A stretch of 64,000 nt of DNA, taken from positions 1-64,000 of the forward strand of contig JALMQS010000826.1 in NCBI GenBank assembly GCA_024734495.1, in the 5' to 3' direction. Below the pieces are notes generated by a model. It was not told where the DNA came from, searched no databases, and saw only the letters and a program-made list of their open reading frames with translations. The translations under genes and the position numbers were made by a program. Origin of the DNA: Forficula auricularia. Its lineage: Eukaryota > Arthropoda > Insecta > Dermaptera > Forficulidae. Numbering within the stretch: position 1 is the stretch's first letter; every line of letters begins with the position of its first letter. This document shows, piece by piece, positions 1 through 12,175 of this stretch.

Positions 1-120
1 AAAATAAACTGCAACGGATCGTTGCTAAACTTTATCCAAATTCATTTGAAATATTAATATGTTTATTCCTTTATTATTACTAATCAGATATCACTTGCTA
101 TTTGCAGTTCATGTTGACTT

Positions 121-930
121 TAAGTAAAAATAATGATCGATTCTCATTTAATAGTCGAGGAATAACCATTCTACATTGAATTTTGACGTTTCTGGTTATT
201 ATTGGTAACCATTGCTGAAGACATGGAGGAATCGAAAGTCAAAATCAAAAATAAAGTGATCGATTCTCATCTAATACTTGAGGAATAACAATTCTACATT
301 AGGTTTTTGACGTTTCTGATTATTATTGGTAACCATTGCTGAAGACATGGAGGAAAACGGCTTAGAAATCAAAAATAACGATCGATTCTTATCTAATACT
401 TTAGCTGGACAACTCTTATTCCATTCCATTTTTGACGTTTTGACTATTAATGGCAACCTCTACTGATAATGTGGAAGAATCGATTTAAAATCAAAAAGCA
501 TTAAATTCATTTATGGAAAACAACTCAAGGTTTTGATTTGTTGTTTCTACCATTGGAAACATGAAGTTTAGTGCTATGTTTGATTTGTAAGATCGATTCT
601 TCACACGATTTTTCATTATTTGATGTTTTGACTATTAATAGTCAGGATAACGTTAAGAATGGATGTGTAATAACGATGTTATTCCTCTGGTCATTAGATA
701 GAATCGATCACGATTCGTGATTCTAACAGATTCCTCCATGTCTTCGCAATGGTTACCAATAAAAACCGAAACGTCAAATATCCAATATGGAATGGTTATT
801 CCTCAAGTATTAGATCAGAATCAATCACGTATTTTTGATTTTAACTCGATACATCCATTGTCTTCAGCAAAGGTAACGGATAAAAAACAACGCAGTTGCT
901 ATGGTTACTTATAAAATTTCCTCCCAAATT
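121..930. repeat. Degenerate 120-bp tandem repeat with an inverted arm
   Basis: Three to four direct copies of a unit of about 121 bp lie at roughly 130-480; each carries GACGTTT, a stretch like GGTAACCATTGCTGAAG, and GACATGGAGGA or a decayed form. The same unit returns in inverse orientation at about 725-890 (TTCCTCCATGTCTTCGCAATGG). The whole may be one foldback element with a tandemly repeated arm. No coding region is seen here. Confidence 0.6.
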
Positions 931-2950
931 TTTATCATTTCACAGCGAGAAGCCTAACCATTCTTACTTAAACAAGTTTAAATGAGCTATATTACTGATC
1001 AAATGAATAAATTTTAAAGTTTTTTTTTTTAATTTTGGTAAAATAAGGAATTTAAAAAAGTACAATCTTACTCTAGAGTAAAGTACTTTAAAAATATACT
1101 TTTACTAAAAACTTTATTTAACCTTTTTTGTTGTCCCCAAGGTACTTAATTAGGATATTAAATTTCATCAAAATTGGTTAAGTCATTTTCAAGATATTTA
1201 GAAAAACAATAAAAAGTACTGAAATAAAGTACTAATGTTTGTAAGCCGATAACTAAAAAAGTCGATCTGTGTCGTAGGACACCGGATAGGAACGAAGTTC
1301 CTTATTATAAAAATATTAATTTTAAGTTCTATTCTAGGTATAAAGAAAAATAATTATTCGGGTATACATTTTTTATTATGATTTTTTTATCGATAAAAAG
1401 CAAAGAAACTACTTTATAAAATTATCTTAACACCTTTATTTTATTTACAATGATTTATAAAAATATATAATATATAATAATAATAATATACAAAAAGAAA
1501 CAGGTATTTATATGAATAATAATAATTAAGCATAATTATGTTCTATCATAGAAACTATAGCTTTATGGTAACTAAAATAAGTTTTCATTATCTTTTCTAT
1601 GCTTCCGAAGAATTTGTTGACGCTGTGCATTATTTAATCTCCGTATATTTTCAGTACGAAAATTAATTACAGTTATTAATGGCAATAATAATTTTATTAA
1701 AAATGTATATAATTTTCATACCATACCTTGGATCTTTTGTATTTTTTTCTTTTATTCTTTGTCGATACTCTTGTTGATATAGCCTACTTGTTTTTTTTTT
1801 TTATATTTTTCTCCGATACTGAAATTGATTATAAAATCATTAATTTCTCGTCTGATGTCTACTAACTTTACAGTCGTATTTAAAATTACACTGCAAAATA
1901 TTATAATATATATAATATATATAAATTATATACCGTACCTTGTTTTTTTTTCCCCGCTCCCGATACCTTTTTTGGTACTCGGCTTTTTTTTTCGTATTTC
2001 TTTCCTTCAAAGAAAATAAAATAAAAAAATGTTAAAATTAAATCCATGAGTGCTAATCGAGGGAGGGGATGGAGAGGTGGGTACTGAACAAACTTGTATG
2101 GAAATATTTTTGAATTTGAGAAAAAACAGTATATGAATTTATACAATGTTTTACTCAGTATATTATATAAATATCTAACTAATAGATACTCTAATAATAA
2201 ATAAATAAATAATCTTAGATATTTTAATAATAATTCATCAAATCCTCGTTGGAAATCAAATTCCAAGGAATTTTTTCTTCTTCTTTAATTTTTATTTCCT
2301 TAAATAGAATAAATAAATAATAAAATTCAATTAATTAAATAAATAAATAAATTATAGGAATTAGTTATGAAATCAATTAGGATTCACGGGGATTTTACAC
2401 ATACACCCACGATTAATATATAACGCTTACCTTTAGTAGATTTTTTTTAATTGATTATTTTCTTCTATTAGCTGGAAATATAATAAATAAATTAGTAGAA
2501 TTATTGCAATATTCTTTTATTTATTTTCATTTCATTTTCATTTATTTATTAATTAAGTAAGCACACCTTTGTTATTTGTTGCTGAATAACGAAATGTTCT
2601 GAATGTTCTGTCTCTGAATTCGATGCCATTTTATTGAATTCTATTATTCTGTCTATTAAATTAATAAAATTTTTAAAGAGGATTATTTCGATAAATAGAA
2701 GCAGAGAGGTAGAGGAGGGTAATGAAATAATACCTGTTGAATCGAAAGATTCAACATCGAACAGCATCGATTCCCGACCAGAGCACAAGCCAGAGGCCCC
2801 GCCCCCAGAGTGGCTGAGTGGATGCGCGCGCATGAGCATTGGCTCGCTTGTTTTTATTTAACGTTACGGACACTTTTCACAGACTAGGGTACCACCCCGA
2901 GGCGTCCCATAAGGAACCTGTTCCAAAATCGTGGACGAAAAAAACGATAA
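931..2950. other. AT-rich DNA without a recognised gene
   Basis: Long A/T runs, short AAATAAAT and TATA arrays, and only short low-complexity reading frames. A GC-richer patch at about 2780-2850 has a phrase like a tRNA A box (TGGCTGAGTGG) but no matching B box, so no RNA gene is called. Confidence 0.5.
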
Positions 2951-2981
<31 letters not shown>

Positions 2982-2984
2982 CCA
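2951..2984. repeat. (CATC)n microsatellite
   Basis: About eight copies of CATC, one of them CGTC. Simple tandem repeat. Confidence 0.9.
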
Positions 2985-3227
2985 CTCCATCATCCCCACG
3001 CACTTCCCAAAAAAATGGCACTTTTTGGCCCTCTCGACGAGATCCCTGGTAATTTTTGGCAAAATCGTCACGTGCTAAAATTCAACCTAATTGAATACTA
3101 CAATTTGTGACCTTAATTGAGTCCATGGGTTCCGTAGTCTTTACCTGAGGACTCTTTGAAGTCCCGCTTGGCGCGAGAGCGATTACAATACTTTACCCAT
3201 GCTTCGCGATTGGATAAAGTAAAATAA

Positions 3228-3612
3228 AACGACTTCAAAAAAATTAAATGCAACAAATAAAATAATAATCAAAAAATAAATAAAACTATTAAAAGTATAA
3301 ATAACACTTATTTAGTTACAACTAAACGACGAAATTATTAACATGAAATTACTTTTTGAAGTCGGATGCCAAAAACATATACATTTTGTGAAACGCACTT
3401 GACGGATCTAACTTAGTACGTTTGGCGGGTACGCTCGCTAATAGGTATAGTTTGTTTGGCACCGACTTCAAAAAGTAATTTCATGTTAATATTTCGTCGT
3501 TTTAGTTGATACCTAAATAAGATAATTATTTTTATACCATTAGTGGATTTTATTTTATTATTTGAGTTCTATATTATTTTATTTGTTGCATTTAAGTATT
3601 TTGCAAGTCGGT
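3228..3612. repeat. Palindromic foldback element
   Basis: The left arm (about 3228-3375) and right arm (about 3455-3612) are inverted copies sharing GACTTCAAAAAG, TAATTTCATGTTAATA and TTTATTTGTTGCATTTAA. A spacer of about 75 bp separates them. No coding capacity, so a non-autonomous DNA element is likely; the superfamily is not determined. Confidence 0.65.
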
Positions 3613-4174
3613 TTTATATTTTTTTTTATAATCTAAATTTTGCTATTCTTATTTTTTGACCTATAATCGAAACTAAATGACTTAAGACACGCATGCCCAT
3701 ATGAGTTTCTCATGGCAATACTGGATGGAGCAGCCTGTCAATACAAACAACACCTGATCTCTTTAAATATTTGGAGCCTTATATCGATCCCAAATTTTAA
3801 AAAAATGATGTAATATAATTCTCCTCCTTACACGATACCACTTATTTAAATAAATCTATTTCCATACAAAAAATATCACAATGCTTTAGATTATAGAAAA
3901 AAAATACTTCCAGATTCATATCTAGAGCCTCATTTCTGTAGCTGTGTCAGGACGAAAATGAGGCGAAACTTTCAAGAGACTATTTTCGGGAGTTTACAGG
4001 TATACATTTGGAGTGTGGTTTTTTAAGAGGAATAAAATTTTTGGACCGAGACGCCGCCCGCCAGGTCACCAGCCCGAAGGCACGCACGAAAAGGTCGTGA
4101 AAAATATTAACGGTAGCTGCTAAACTTGAACCAGTCTGAGAAAATATACATTATAGGAAATATACATTATAGGC

Positions 4175-4303
4175 CGAGGGGTGAACCGCGATTGGAATTA
4201 GTTGTACACCGTTTTTGGAATTCATTAGATAATCTATTGTCATCTACTTGGAAATGAAAGTGGAAGTAGGTGTATACGATTTTAGCTCGCGGTTCACCCC
4301 TCG
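4175..4303. mobile_element. MITE family CGAGGGG, copy 1 (hAT-like)
   Basis: 129-bp element with terminal inverted repeats CGAGGGGTGAACCGCGA and its complement. The flanks TTATAGGC (4167-4174) and GTATAGGC (4304-4311) agree at 7 of 8 positions, as expected of an 8-bp target duplication. It has no coding capacity. Confidence 0.8.
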
Positions 4304-5190
4304 GTATAGGCTATAGACATTCGTTATTTGTGATTTTAATATGTCCCATTCATACAAATGGCCCGAGATCAAAATTAAATATTTCTAATCTTTATTTTAT
4401 TTAAGCACGTTCTTATGTTACTAAGGCCATCAACCACTTTCAATACATTTATTATTACATTTTGAATATACAATTTATTACTTTATTTAAAACAAAACAA
4501 TAAATACTTATATAATTTTATTTCTTTTAAAAATTCGATTGTATTTCAGTCCCAGACTTTGTATTCAAACATTGTTTTCATATTTCCCTTTTCTTATCTT
4601 TATTAAGTGCCAAAAATAAATCACATGACCATTTTCAACTTATTGCAATTTTGAAAAACAACCCTCTAGTTCTAGGGATATTTTTTTATTTTAACCTCTC
4701 AATAGGGTTCTTTTCCCTTACGTAGAAAGATTGCATTCAAAAGAATGGGAACAATAGTTTCCATACACAATAGAGAGTAGGTAGCTAATTAAATCTGACC
4801 CTTTAATGTATTTATAACAAAACATTTTGGTGCATATGGTCAAAGTTGCTGAGATTAAAACAATCTCTTAAAGCGTTTCAATGGAAAATCTTCCTTTAAA
4901 GGACCATGCATTATGCTTGCAGAATTTTCCTTTGTTTAAATCAAATGCAAACCTTAAATATTATGTAAACTGCTGAGATCTCATTAATAATTTTTTACTA
5001 AAATTATTTAAGTGGGTGATTCTTCAAATCTGCCATATTGATGAAACTGAGGCATATTTTAATTTTTTCAACAAAAAGTTAATATAATTGAAAAGTTTTT
5101 AATTATTTATGTATTATATTTATATTTTTTAATTATTTAATTATTATATGAAAAAGTTTTTGTTTTGCCGAGAGTAACAGAGTTGTTGAT

Positions 5191-5334
5191 TCACAAAGAG
5201 AAACAAAAGAGGTTGACCTCTGCTTGATGCAAATAAACACACACATATATCGAAATTATATATCTGTATATATATATATATAATTTCAATATATGTGTGT
5301 TTATTTGCATCAAACAGAGGACAACCTCTTTGTG
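5191..5334. repeat. AT-rich hairpin (144 bp)
   Basis: The arms pair around a short TA-rich centre and share TGCAAATAAACACACA and ACAAAGAG. Just upstream, at 5165, is GCCGAGAGTAACAGAG, a phrase that recurs at 16.02, 17.60 and 63.0 kb next to other hairpins of this window. Confidence 0.65.
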
Positions 5335-5383
5335 AAAGTTAATAAATTATTTATTCAACATATAGAATAGGCATGGTTTTATT

Positions 5384-5508
5384 CGAGGGGTGAACCGCGA
5401 CCTAAAATCGTGTACACCAACTTCCACTTTCGTTTCCAAGTTATCTAATGAATTTCATAGTAATTCCAAAGACGGTGTACACCTAATTCCAATCGCGGTC
5501 CACCCCTC
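5384..5508. mobile_element. MITE family CGAGGGG, copy 2 (hAT-like)
   Basis: 125 bp, with the same terminal inverted repeats as the copy at 4.2 kb. The flanks GTTTTATT (5376-5383) and GTTGTATT (5509-5516) agree at 7 of 8 positions if the last G of the right end is counted in the duplication. Confidence 0.75.
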
Positions 5509-5516
5509 GTTGTATT

Positions 5517-6480
5517 AACTCATAAATTTTTTTTTTAATTTTTAAACCTATGAAATACCATTTTCTCACATGCAACTGTTACTATCTAGAATTACTAAAA
5601 ATATCTTTGCTTACTGAAATACTTAAGAATTTTATTTTCTGGTGTGTCTTAAAATAAACACATGAAGAATATTATGAATTTTTCTGCTATATGGCTCTAT
5701 TATAGAGATTTCAGTACACATGTACTGAGCATGTTTTCACTTAACTGTAGAATAAAAATTTATTTAAATATTAAGATGATATTACCAATGCCTCATTGAT
5801 GTTTATGAAGTTAATCTATATTCTAAAAATGTATTAATGAGTATTTAAATTTTTCCTAAATGGATAATTTTAGCTAATAAATTTTTTAATTTTATTTATC
5901 AGTACAAACTTCTGAACCTAATAGTCATTCCCTCATGATCCCAGGTTCTAATACGACTTCCGCCGAATCAATTTTTTTTATTGCGATTTTCATCTATCAA
6001 TAATTACTTTAATTAAGAAAATATCAATTAAGATGAATTTTGATGAGGTCCAGACCTAGCCAGATCGTTTTTTCATCCTCAAAACTTATTAATAGATTGT
6101 TTCATCAAAATCGGTAGGGCCGTTTTCAAAATAGAACCGAGATACCAAATGCATATAAATAAATATACAATTTTTTTCTCGTTTAAACAAGAGGTAGATA
6201 ACTTAATAATAAGTATTATCTAAAATTTAGTCTCGGGCTAGTTGAATGAGTACTAGATTTGGAATTTACTGTTTTTATTTAGTCGAAAATTTATATTGGT
6301 TAATCTATAGATCTTACTCAAGCAATAGTTTAGTGAATTGTATAACCAAATAATTTTGTAAACTTTTCGATGAAATTTTAAGTAAAAAAATAGAACTAAA
6401 TTTATTAATAAATGCAATGTCATGTACTGAAATAATATGATAGTTGAGAAAATGCTTTTTGAAAATAAAAATTTATTTGG
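5517..6480. other. Intergenic, with a dispersed repeat at 5985-6180
   Basis: No gene is seen. A segment of about 150 bp here (GATGAGGTCCAGACCTAGCC, ATCGGTAGGGCCGTTTTC) returns in inverse orientation at about 9825-9955. It is a dispersed repeat of unknown class. Confidence 0.55.
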
Positions 6481-6482
6481 GT

Positions 6483-6498
6483 AGCTCTTAAAAGAGCT
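6483..6498 (-). terminator. Histone 3' stem-loop of H2B
   Basis: On the minus strand it reads AGCTCTTTTAAGAGCT followed by ACCC: a 6-bp stem with a TTTA loop, 59 bp after the H2B stop codon. This is the processing signal of replication-dependent histone mRNAs. The outer pair is A-T where G-C is usual. Confidence 0.85.
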
Positions 6499-6557
6499 GT
6501 TGTTTTGTATTAGACGATAGAAGAAATTGATTGAAGAATTATTTCAAGGGATGGAAT

Positions 6558-6929
6558 CTATTTGGAAGATGTATATTTGGTGACAGCCTTGGTGCCTTCA
6601 GAAACGGCGTGCTTGGCCAATTCACCAGGTAACAGAAGCCTCACAGCTGTCTGGATTTCCCGACTGGTGATTGTAGAACGTTTGTTGTAATGAGCCAAAC
6701 GAGATGCCTCAGCAGCAATGCGTTCAAAAATATCATTCACAAAACTGTTCATGATACTCATGGCTTTAGAAGAGATACCCGTGTCGGGATGAACTTGCTT
6801 CAGTACTTTGTAAATGTAGATAGCATAAGATTCCTTCCTCTTCTTCTTCCTTTTCTTGTCCCCCTTGGCGATGCTCTTCTGAGCTTTGCCGGCCTTCTTG
6901 GCAGCCTTTCCGCTGGTTTTAGGTGGCAT
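6558..6929 (-). CDS. H2B: Histone H2B
   Basis: Intronless gene for a 123-residue core histone that pairs with H2A in the nucleosome. The N-terminal tail is basic ([16 protein letters not shown], then a run of K and R), and the histone fold begins at about [19 protein letters not shown] and ends with AVTKYTSSK. Length and sequence match insect H2B throughout. The start at 6929 is chosen because the conserved protein begins there; the frame runs 16 residues further upstream, but those residues are not histone-like. It diverges from H2A, with 244 bp between the two start codons. A TATA-like ATAAAAG lies on the minus strand at 7005-7012, and a histone stem-loop follows the stop. It is intact and most likely expressed in S phase. 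Confidence 0.98.
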   Translation of the reverse strand: MPPKTSGKAAKKAGKAQKSIAKGDKKRKKKRKESYAIYIYKVLKQVHPDTGISSKAMSIMNSFVNDIFERIAAEASRLAHYNKRSTITSREIQTAVRLLLPGELAKHAVSEGTKAVTKYTSSK

Positions 6930-7173
6930 TATTACAGAGAATAATATTAGTACGTATGCTAAATAACTAGCAGACAACTGATGGTGTTACCTCCTTTCAT
7001 TTAGCTTTTATCTCAGAGATTCAGCCAGCTGGTCGGCTTCCGACCAATAGGAGAGCGGCATTTTTCTTTGAATAGTTTATATAACAGCTGGTAGGCGCCC
7101 CCAAGTGCATTCTACATCGAACCTCGTAAGGTTTAACTTAGATTTTTCTTTTTCAAAAAAACTTTTTTTCGAA
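6930..7173. promoter_or_regulatory. Bidirectional H2B/H2A promoter
   Basis: The 244 bp between the two divergent start codons hold a TATATAA box for H2A at 7078-7084, a CCAAT at 7044-7048, and a TATA-like motif for H2B at 7005-7012 (minus). The arrangement is typical of replication-dependent histone pairs. Transcription starts are not determined. Confidence 0.8.
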
Positions 7174-7548
7174 ATGTCTGGCCGTGGTAAAGGTGGCAAG
7201 GTTAAAGGAAAGGCAAAGTCCCGCTCAAATCGTGCCGGACTTCAATTTCCCGTGGGCAGAATTCACCGTCTTCTCCGTAAAGGCAACTATGCCGAGCGTG
7301 TCGGTGCTGGAGCTCCAGTTTACTTAGCTGCCGTTATGGAGTATTTGGCTGCTGAAGTTTTGGAGTTGGCAGGTAATGCAGCTCGTGATAACAAGAAGAC
7401 CAGAATTATTCCACGTCATCTTCAATTGGCCATTCGTAATGATGAGGAATTAAACAAACTGCTCTCTGGTGTGACCATCGCCCAGGGTGGTGTCCTGCCT
7501 AACATCCAGGCTGTCCTCCTCCCCAAGAAAACCGAAAAGAAGGCTTAA
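7174..7548 (+). CDS. H2A: Histone H2A
   Basis: Intronless gene for a 124-residue canonical core histone, partner of H2B. It begins [20 protein letters not shown], has the histone fold with the acidic-patch region ([12 protein letters not shown]), and ends in a short basic tail KKTEKKA with no SQE motif, so it is the replicative form and not H2A.X or H2A.Z. From memory it looks the same as fly H2A along its whole length. The start is set by the conserved N-terminus; 23 in-frame upstream residues are leader. A TATA box lies about 90 bp upstream and a perfect histone stem-loop 54 bp after the stop. Intact. Confidence 0.98.
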
Positions 7549-7601
7549 ATATTTTTCATTTTTTACCTTTCGATTTCTGACAATTTCTTTTTAAAAACAA
7601 C

Positions 7602-7617
7602 GGCTTTTTTCAAAGCC
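7602..7617 (+). terminator. Histone 3' stem-loop of H2A
   Basis: GGCTTTTTTCAAAGCC followed by ACCCC: the canonical 6-bp stem with a 4-nt loop that directs histone pre-mRNA 3' cleavage. It lies 54 bp after the H2A stop. Confidence 0.95.
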
Positions 7618-8171
7618 ACCCCAAATATTTTATTATTTTTAAAAAGCATTTTTCAACTCTAAAACTAACCTTTTTAACAATATTTTATTTAAAATTAGTA
7701 ATTTATTTTTTAACCTCTCTTTATTTTCAATTTTCTTATATTTTAAACTTGACAGATAAATTTTCTAATATTTCCCCAAACTAGGAAAAATATATGGATA
7801 CCTGTAGAGTATTTAGGAGATATTATCTGTATATATCAATAAAAAGTTTTCAAATTTTACTTTTTTTAAAAATATGGAGCTAGCTTTCTCCATTAACGAA
7901 AATATATCTGAATATATCCCAAAATTAGTAATTATCTAAAAAGTATTCATAAAATATATCAAAATATTTAAGTAAAATTCGGAAAATAATAAAGACATGT
8001 AGAAATTATAAAGTTTTACTAATTTATTTATTATTTAATTGTTCACAATTATTTTTAATTGTAATATTTATTTATTATATTCTAGGATCCATAAAGAGTT
8101 GTGTATGAAATTTGGCTTAGTTAAATCTAAATACTTAGTAAACAAGTAAAAGGAATAATATCGTTTTTTTA
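7618..8171. other. AT-rich intergenic DNA
   Basis: No gene or clear repeat is recognised. It is dominated by A/T runs. Confidence 0.5.
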
Positions 8172-8179
8172 GACAATAT

Positions 8180-8310
8180 CGAGGGGTGAACCGCGACCTA
8201 ATATCGTGTACACCTTCCACTTTCATACCAAGTAGAAGACAATAGATAAGGGGACATTATCTAATGAATTCCAAAGTGTGCACCTAATTTCAATCGCGGT
8301 TCACCCATCG
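8180..8310. mobile_element. MITE family CGAGGGG, copy 3 (hAT-like)
   Basis: 131 bp with the family's terminal inverted repeats (the right end has CACCCATCG, one base changed). The flanks GACAATAT (8172-8179) and GATAATAT (8311-8318) agree at 7 of 8 positions. Confidence 0.8.
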
Positions 8311-8318
8311 GATAATAT

Positions 8319-9230
8319 GAGAAAGGTAAGTTGTATGGCAACATTCTTTAAATAAGATAATAGCCTGCTATTTTATTTATTAATTAAATTATTTCATATT
8401 TCTGATTAAAAAGTGTTAGCTAACATCTAAATTAAAATAATTAATTTATGTATTAAAATTTTTAATTTTAATCGAAAAAAATTTAGATTTTATTTTGACT
8501 TGCGTAGTACTGTCCGAGCAACCTTAAGCAAATAAGATAGTAGGTATTTTACCTTATTTAATAGTAATTCGTTCTTTATTATACGAACATTTCTAATTTA
8601 TTTTAGGGTGTGTGAATAAAAATTTTAAGGCCAATAGTTCATTTAAATTTTTTTTTTGTTTTTCTAATAATAAAAGCTGAAGGGACAATTGATGGCGTGA
8701 CGTCAGAGCTCTGCATGAAAAATTCCCCTTATTTATAATGTCACGAGGCATAGAAATATAGTTGAAACTTTTTAATTGAATAGGATCCTTAGTTTTATGT
8801 CTGATTTTATCCCTAAAGATCTAATAAAAATTATATTGTAAGATTACAATAGATGTTATTGACCCTAAAACACCCACAACAATTAAAAAAAATAAGACTT
8901 GTCTCAATATGAGCTGGACAAACTATAGCTATTTATTTTTATTTTTTATTTAAAAAATTATTTATTTCATCAAAAGTATTAGTATTTATTAAGACTTTAT
9001 AAGTAATCTATCTACTCTTTATTTATTTATTTTTTTCCCCCATTGGCCTAGATCCTTATAGATCATTTTGGCCAGTGTAATGTAGTTATATATTTTTATA
9101 TTACATTGATTACATTTATATATTACATTAAAATTTTTTTAATAGCTATAATATGTTGAATCACGAACTTTGCTATTATTAAATTTTCAGGAATATATGA
9201 GAGAAGAATATTCATGTTTGTTGGTAGAGG
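8319..9230. other. AT-rich intergenic DNA
   Basis: No gene is seen. A TGACGTCA octamer occurs near 8700, but nothing ties it to a promoter. Confidence 0.5.
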
Positions 9231-9234
9231 TATA

Positions 9235-9680
9235 TTATCTTGAATTTTTTATATAAAATTTATTTATTTTGACACTATTATTTTTGCACTGTAGGAAGAT
9301 ATGATTAACATCCCCTATGGATGTTTGATCACACTCACAATAAGGGTTATCTCTAAGACCGAATTTGTGAAGGTATTCAGGTGTTAGTGAATGTCCATTT
9401 CTAAGTCTTGTGATATGAACTGTTAGCCTTCTAAATGTTTTTATAATTTCAAACCAAGGTGTTATTGGTATCCTCGGCATTATATTGTGAAGGTATTTTC
9501 CTTTATGTTGGCTACTGGAGTCCCATAAGGATTTCCATTCCAAGAAGGTTTTGCTTTTAAGCCATGCATAAGCATCCCCAATCGAAGGTCGAAAATGTTG
9601 ATATGATTATTTAATATTGAAGATTCCCGAGCCAATTGGTCAACTCTCGTTGTCTCTAATTCCAGCGTGACATATTTTTA
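9235..9680 (-). pseudogene. Decayed LINE fragment: RNase H and C-terminal zinc-finger end
   Basis: On the minus strand, conceptual translation gives an RNase H-like phrase (HAGIRDNE, then after a frameshift RVDQLARES) at about 9620-9665. It is followed by a 102-residue open stretch with PWFEIIKTFRRLTVHITRLR, GLRDNPYCECD and VNHIFLQC, which matches the cysteine/histidine tail of RNase H-bearing non-LTR elements such as the I or Jockey groups. The 5' part is missing and at least one frameshift is present, so it is dead. Exact clade is not settled. Confidence 0.75.
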
Positions 9681-9824
9681 CTCTGGATATTATTTTTTAA
9701 CAAGAATGTGTCGTGGAAAATAATTCGTATTTAAATTAAATTAAATTAAATCATTTCATAGTTCTTAAATGAATCAAATGATTTATAACTTTATATATCT
9801 ATAAATATATTTGTATATTCTTTT

Positions 9825-9955
9825 ATTTTGAAAACGGCTCTACCGATTTTGATGAAACCAACTCTATTAGGATGAGAAAGCGATCTGGCTAGGTCTGGAC
9901 CTCATCAAAATTCATCTTAATTGACTTTTTTTTAATAATTATTGATTGATGAAAA
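9825..9955. repeat. Dispersed repeat, inverse copy of 5985-6180
   Basis: It shares GAAAACGGCTCTACCGATTT and TGGCTAGGTCTGGACCTC with the segment at 6.05-6.15 kb, in inverse orientation. It abuts the LINE fragment that starts near 10 kb. Confidence 0.6.
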
Positions 9956-9989
9956 TGTTAAAAAAAAGTTTGTTTACATTTTTTTCATT

Positions 9990-11880
9990 TATCTTTTATT
10001 TATTAGAAGAGAAACAGAAAAGACGAAGAAGGGAAAGAAACATATAAAAAATTAAGATGGAAAGTTATAAGAGAATGTAGAAAAGCAAAAGAAAAAATGA
10101 TTCAAGAAAAATGTAAAGAAGTCAACGAAAATCTAGTATTGGGAAAAGTTGATGTAGCCTATAGGGCAATAAAAGAAATTTTCAAGAAGACAAGCCAAAA
10201 AGCAAGAACATAAGAGATAAAGGAGGCCACATTATTCTAAACGAAAACGAACAGGCAAATAGATGGAAGGAACACCTAGAAGAACTCTATGGAGAAGAAA
10301 AAACAATGAACCCAATAGAAGAAGAAGAATCTGTGGACGAAAACGAATTAGGAGACCCCATACTCAGGTCAGAATTCGAGACAGCTTTGAAGGAACTAAA
10401 AAATAATAGAGCACCCGGAATAGACAATATACAAGCTGAAATCCTAAAGAACTCTGGAGAAAAGGCACGTGACAAACTTTTTGAACTAATTAGCAAAATC
10501 TATAAATTGGGAATCATCCCAAAAGATTTCGAAAAAAACAAAATAGTCACACTTCCCAAAAAGACAGGCGCGGATAAATGTGAAAATTTCAGGACCATTA
10601 GCCTAACCTCACATGCCTCCAAAATCCTAACCAAAATAATCCAAAGAAGAATAGAACAAAGAGTTGAAGAAAATCTGGGGGAAGACCAGTTCGGCTTTAG
10701 AAGAAACAGAGGCACCCGAGAAGCAATTCTCTCTCTTAGACTAATAATAGAAAGGGCTTTTATCAGGGAAGAATCTGTCTACATCGGATTCATAGACCTA
10801 GAAAAAGCATTCGATAACGTCAATTGGGAAATTATGTTTAAAATATTAAAACAGGCGGGAATAAAATTCAGAGAGAAGACTAATCTACAATCTATATCAA
10901 AACCAGACGGCAATTATAAATATTGGTGATGAACAAAGAGAAGCCAAAATAAAAAAAGGTGTAAGACAAGGATGTGTGCTGTCACCCATGATTTTCAACT
11001 TATACATAGAAGAAGCGATTAAAGAATTCAAAGACAAAATTGATACAGGTATAGAAATCCAAGGTCAAAAGATCGCTATGTTAAGATTTGCCGATGACAT
11101 TGCCCTTCTAGGAAGCAATAAAAAAGAATTAGAGGACGCCTTGAATGGAATTAACCAAATCCTAATAGAAGAAATCAAAATGAAAGTAAACAAGAATAAA
11201 ACCAAGGTCCTAGTATGTACAAAAAAAGAACAAACGAGACAGGAATGCATCAAAATTAACCAAGAAAACCTAGAAGGAGTTAAGGAATTCCGCTACCTAG
11301 GAAGTAAAATAACATGGGATGGGAGGAGCAAAAATGAAATTAAATCAAGAATTGCCCAAGCAAAAATGGGGTTTAATTCAAAACAAAAACTACTATGCTC
11401 CTCCTCAATCAGCTTAGCAAACAGAAAGTTGCTATTGAAGACATATGTATGGAGCATAGCCATGTACGGGTGTGAAACCTGGACAATTGGAAAAGCGGAG
11501 AGAACGAGATTGGAGGCTTTCGAAATGTGGTGCTACAGAAGAATGATGAATATCAAATGGATGGATAAAATTACAAATGAAGAAGTTCTTGGAAAAATCG
11601 GAGAAAAGAAGAACCTTGTGGAAGAGTCTGAAGAAGAGAAGAGGTCAGATGATGGGGCACACACTGAGACATGGGGGACTGCTTAGGGATATCTTGGAGG
11701 GGGAGGTGGGAAAGAAAAGGGGAAGGGGAAGACCCAGATTAGAATATTTCAACCAAATAATTGGGGATATGGGATGCCAGACATTTAGAGAGGTTAAACA
11801 GCTGGCGGAGGACAGAGTCGAGTGGAGACGGATTGTTGCATCAAACCAGTCTTAGGACTGTATACTCAATGATGATTTAT
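9990..11880 (+). pseudogene. 5'-truncated, frameshifted LINE with reverse transcriptase
   Basis: Non-LTR retrotransposon remnant. It keeps the reverse transcriptase core: NNRAPGIDNIQAEILK, FRTISLTSHASKILTKII, GEDQFGFRRNRGTREAI, FIDLEKAFD (first catalytic Asp), VRQGCVLSPMIFNLYI and FADDIALL (catalytic DD, about 11085-11110). The C-terminal part has YGCETW and ends RGRGRPRLEYFNQI. Reading-frame changes near 10205, 10870 and 11640 each disrupt it, and the endonuclease end is gone. The 3' end (about 11860-11880) runs straight into a 180-bp satellite. Clade is not assigned. It is inactive but could be an old source for the 3' tail seen at 34.6 kb. Confidence 0.9.
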
Positions 11881-11884
11881 TTAT

Positions 11885-12175
11885 TAATTGGAAATTCGCT
11901 ATTTGATTTGATATTAAGCGAAAAAATTTAAGTTGTATAGGCTCGAAAATACATGAGATGGATACAAAGGGTCCCACCTGTGGTACCAATATTGGATATT
12001 AATAGAAAAATAAAATATTTATTCACAAGATATTTTTATGGAAATTATTAGTAGAGTATTTAGAGAGAAGAAATTCGCTATTTGATTTGATATTAAGAGA
12101 AAAAATTTAACTTGGACACCCTCGAAAATACATGAGATGGATAGAAAGGGTTCCCCTGTGGTACCAATCTAATTT
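11885..12175. repeat. 180-bp satellite, about 1.6 units
   Basis: Two tandem copies, about 179 bp apart, share ATTCGCTATTTGATTTGATA, CGAAAATACATGAGATGGAT and CAAAGGGTCCCACCTGTGG. The same family forms a six-unit array at 50.69-51.80 kb. Confidence 0.85.

Noticed and set aside
2799..2860. tRNA-like A box TGGCTGAGTGG
   Set aside because: No B box at the right distance and no cloverleaf.
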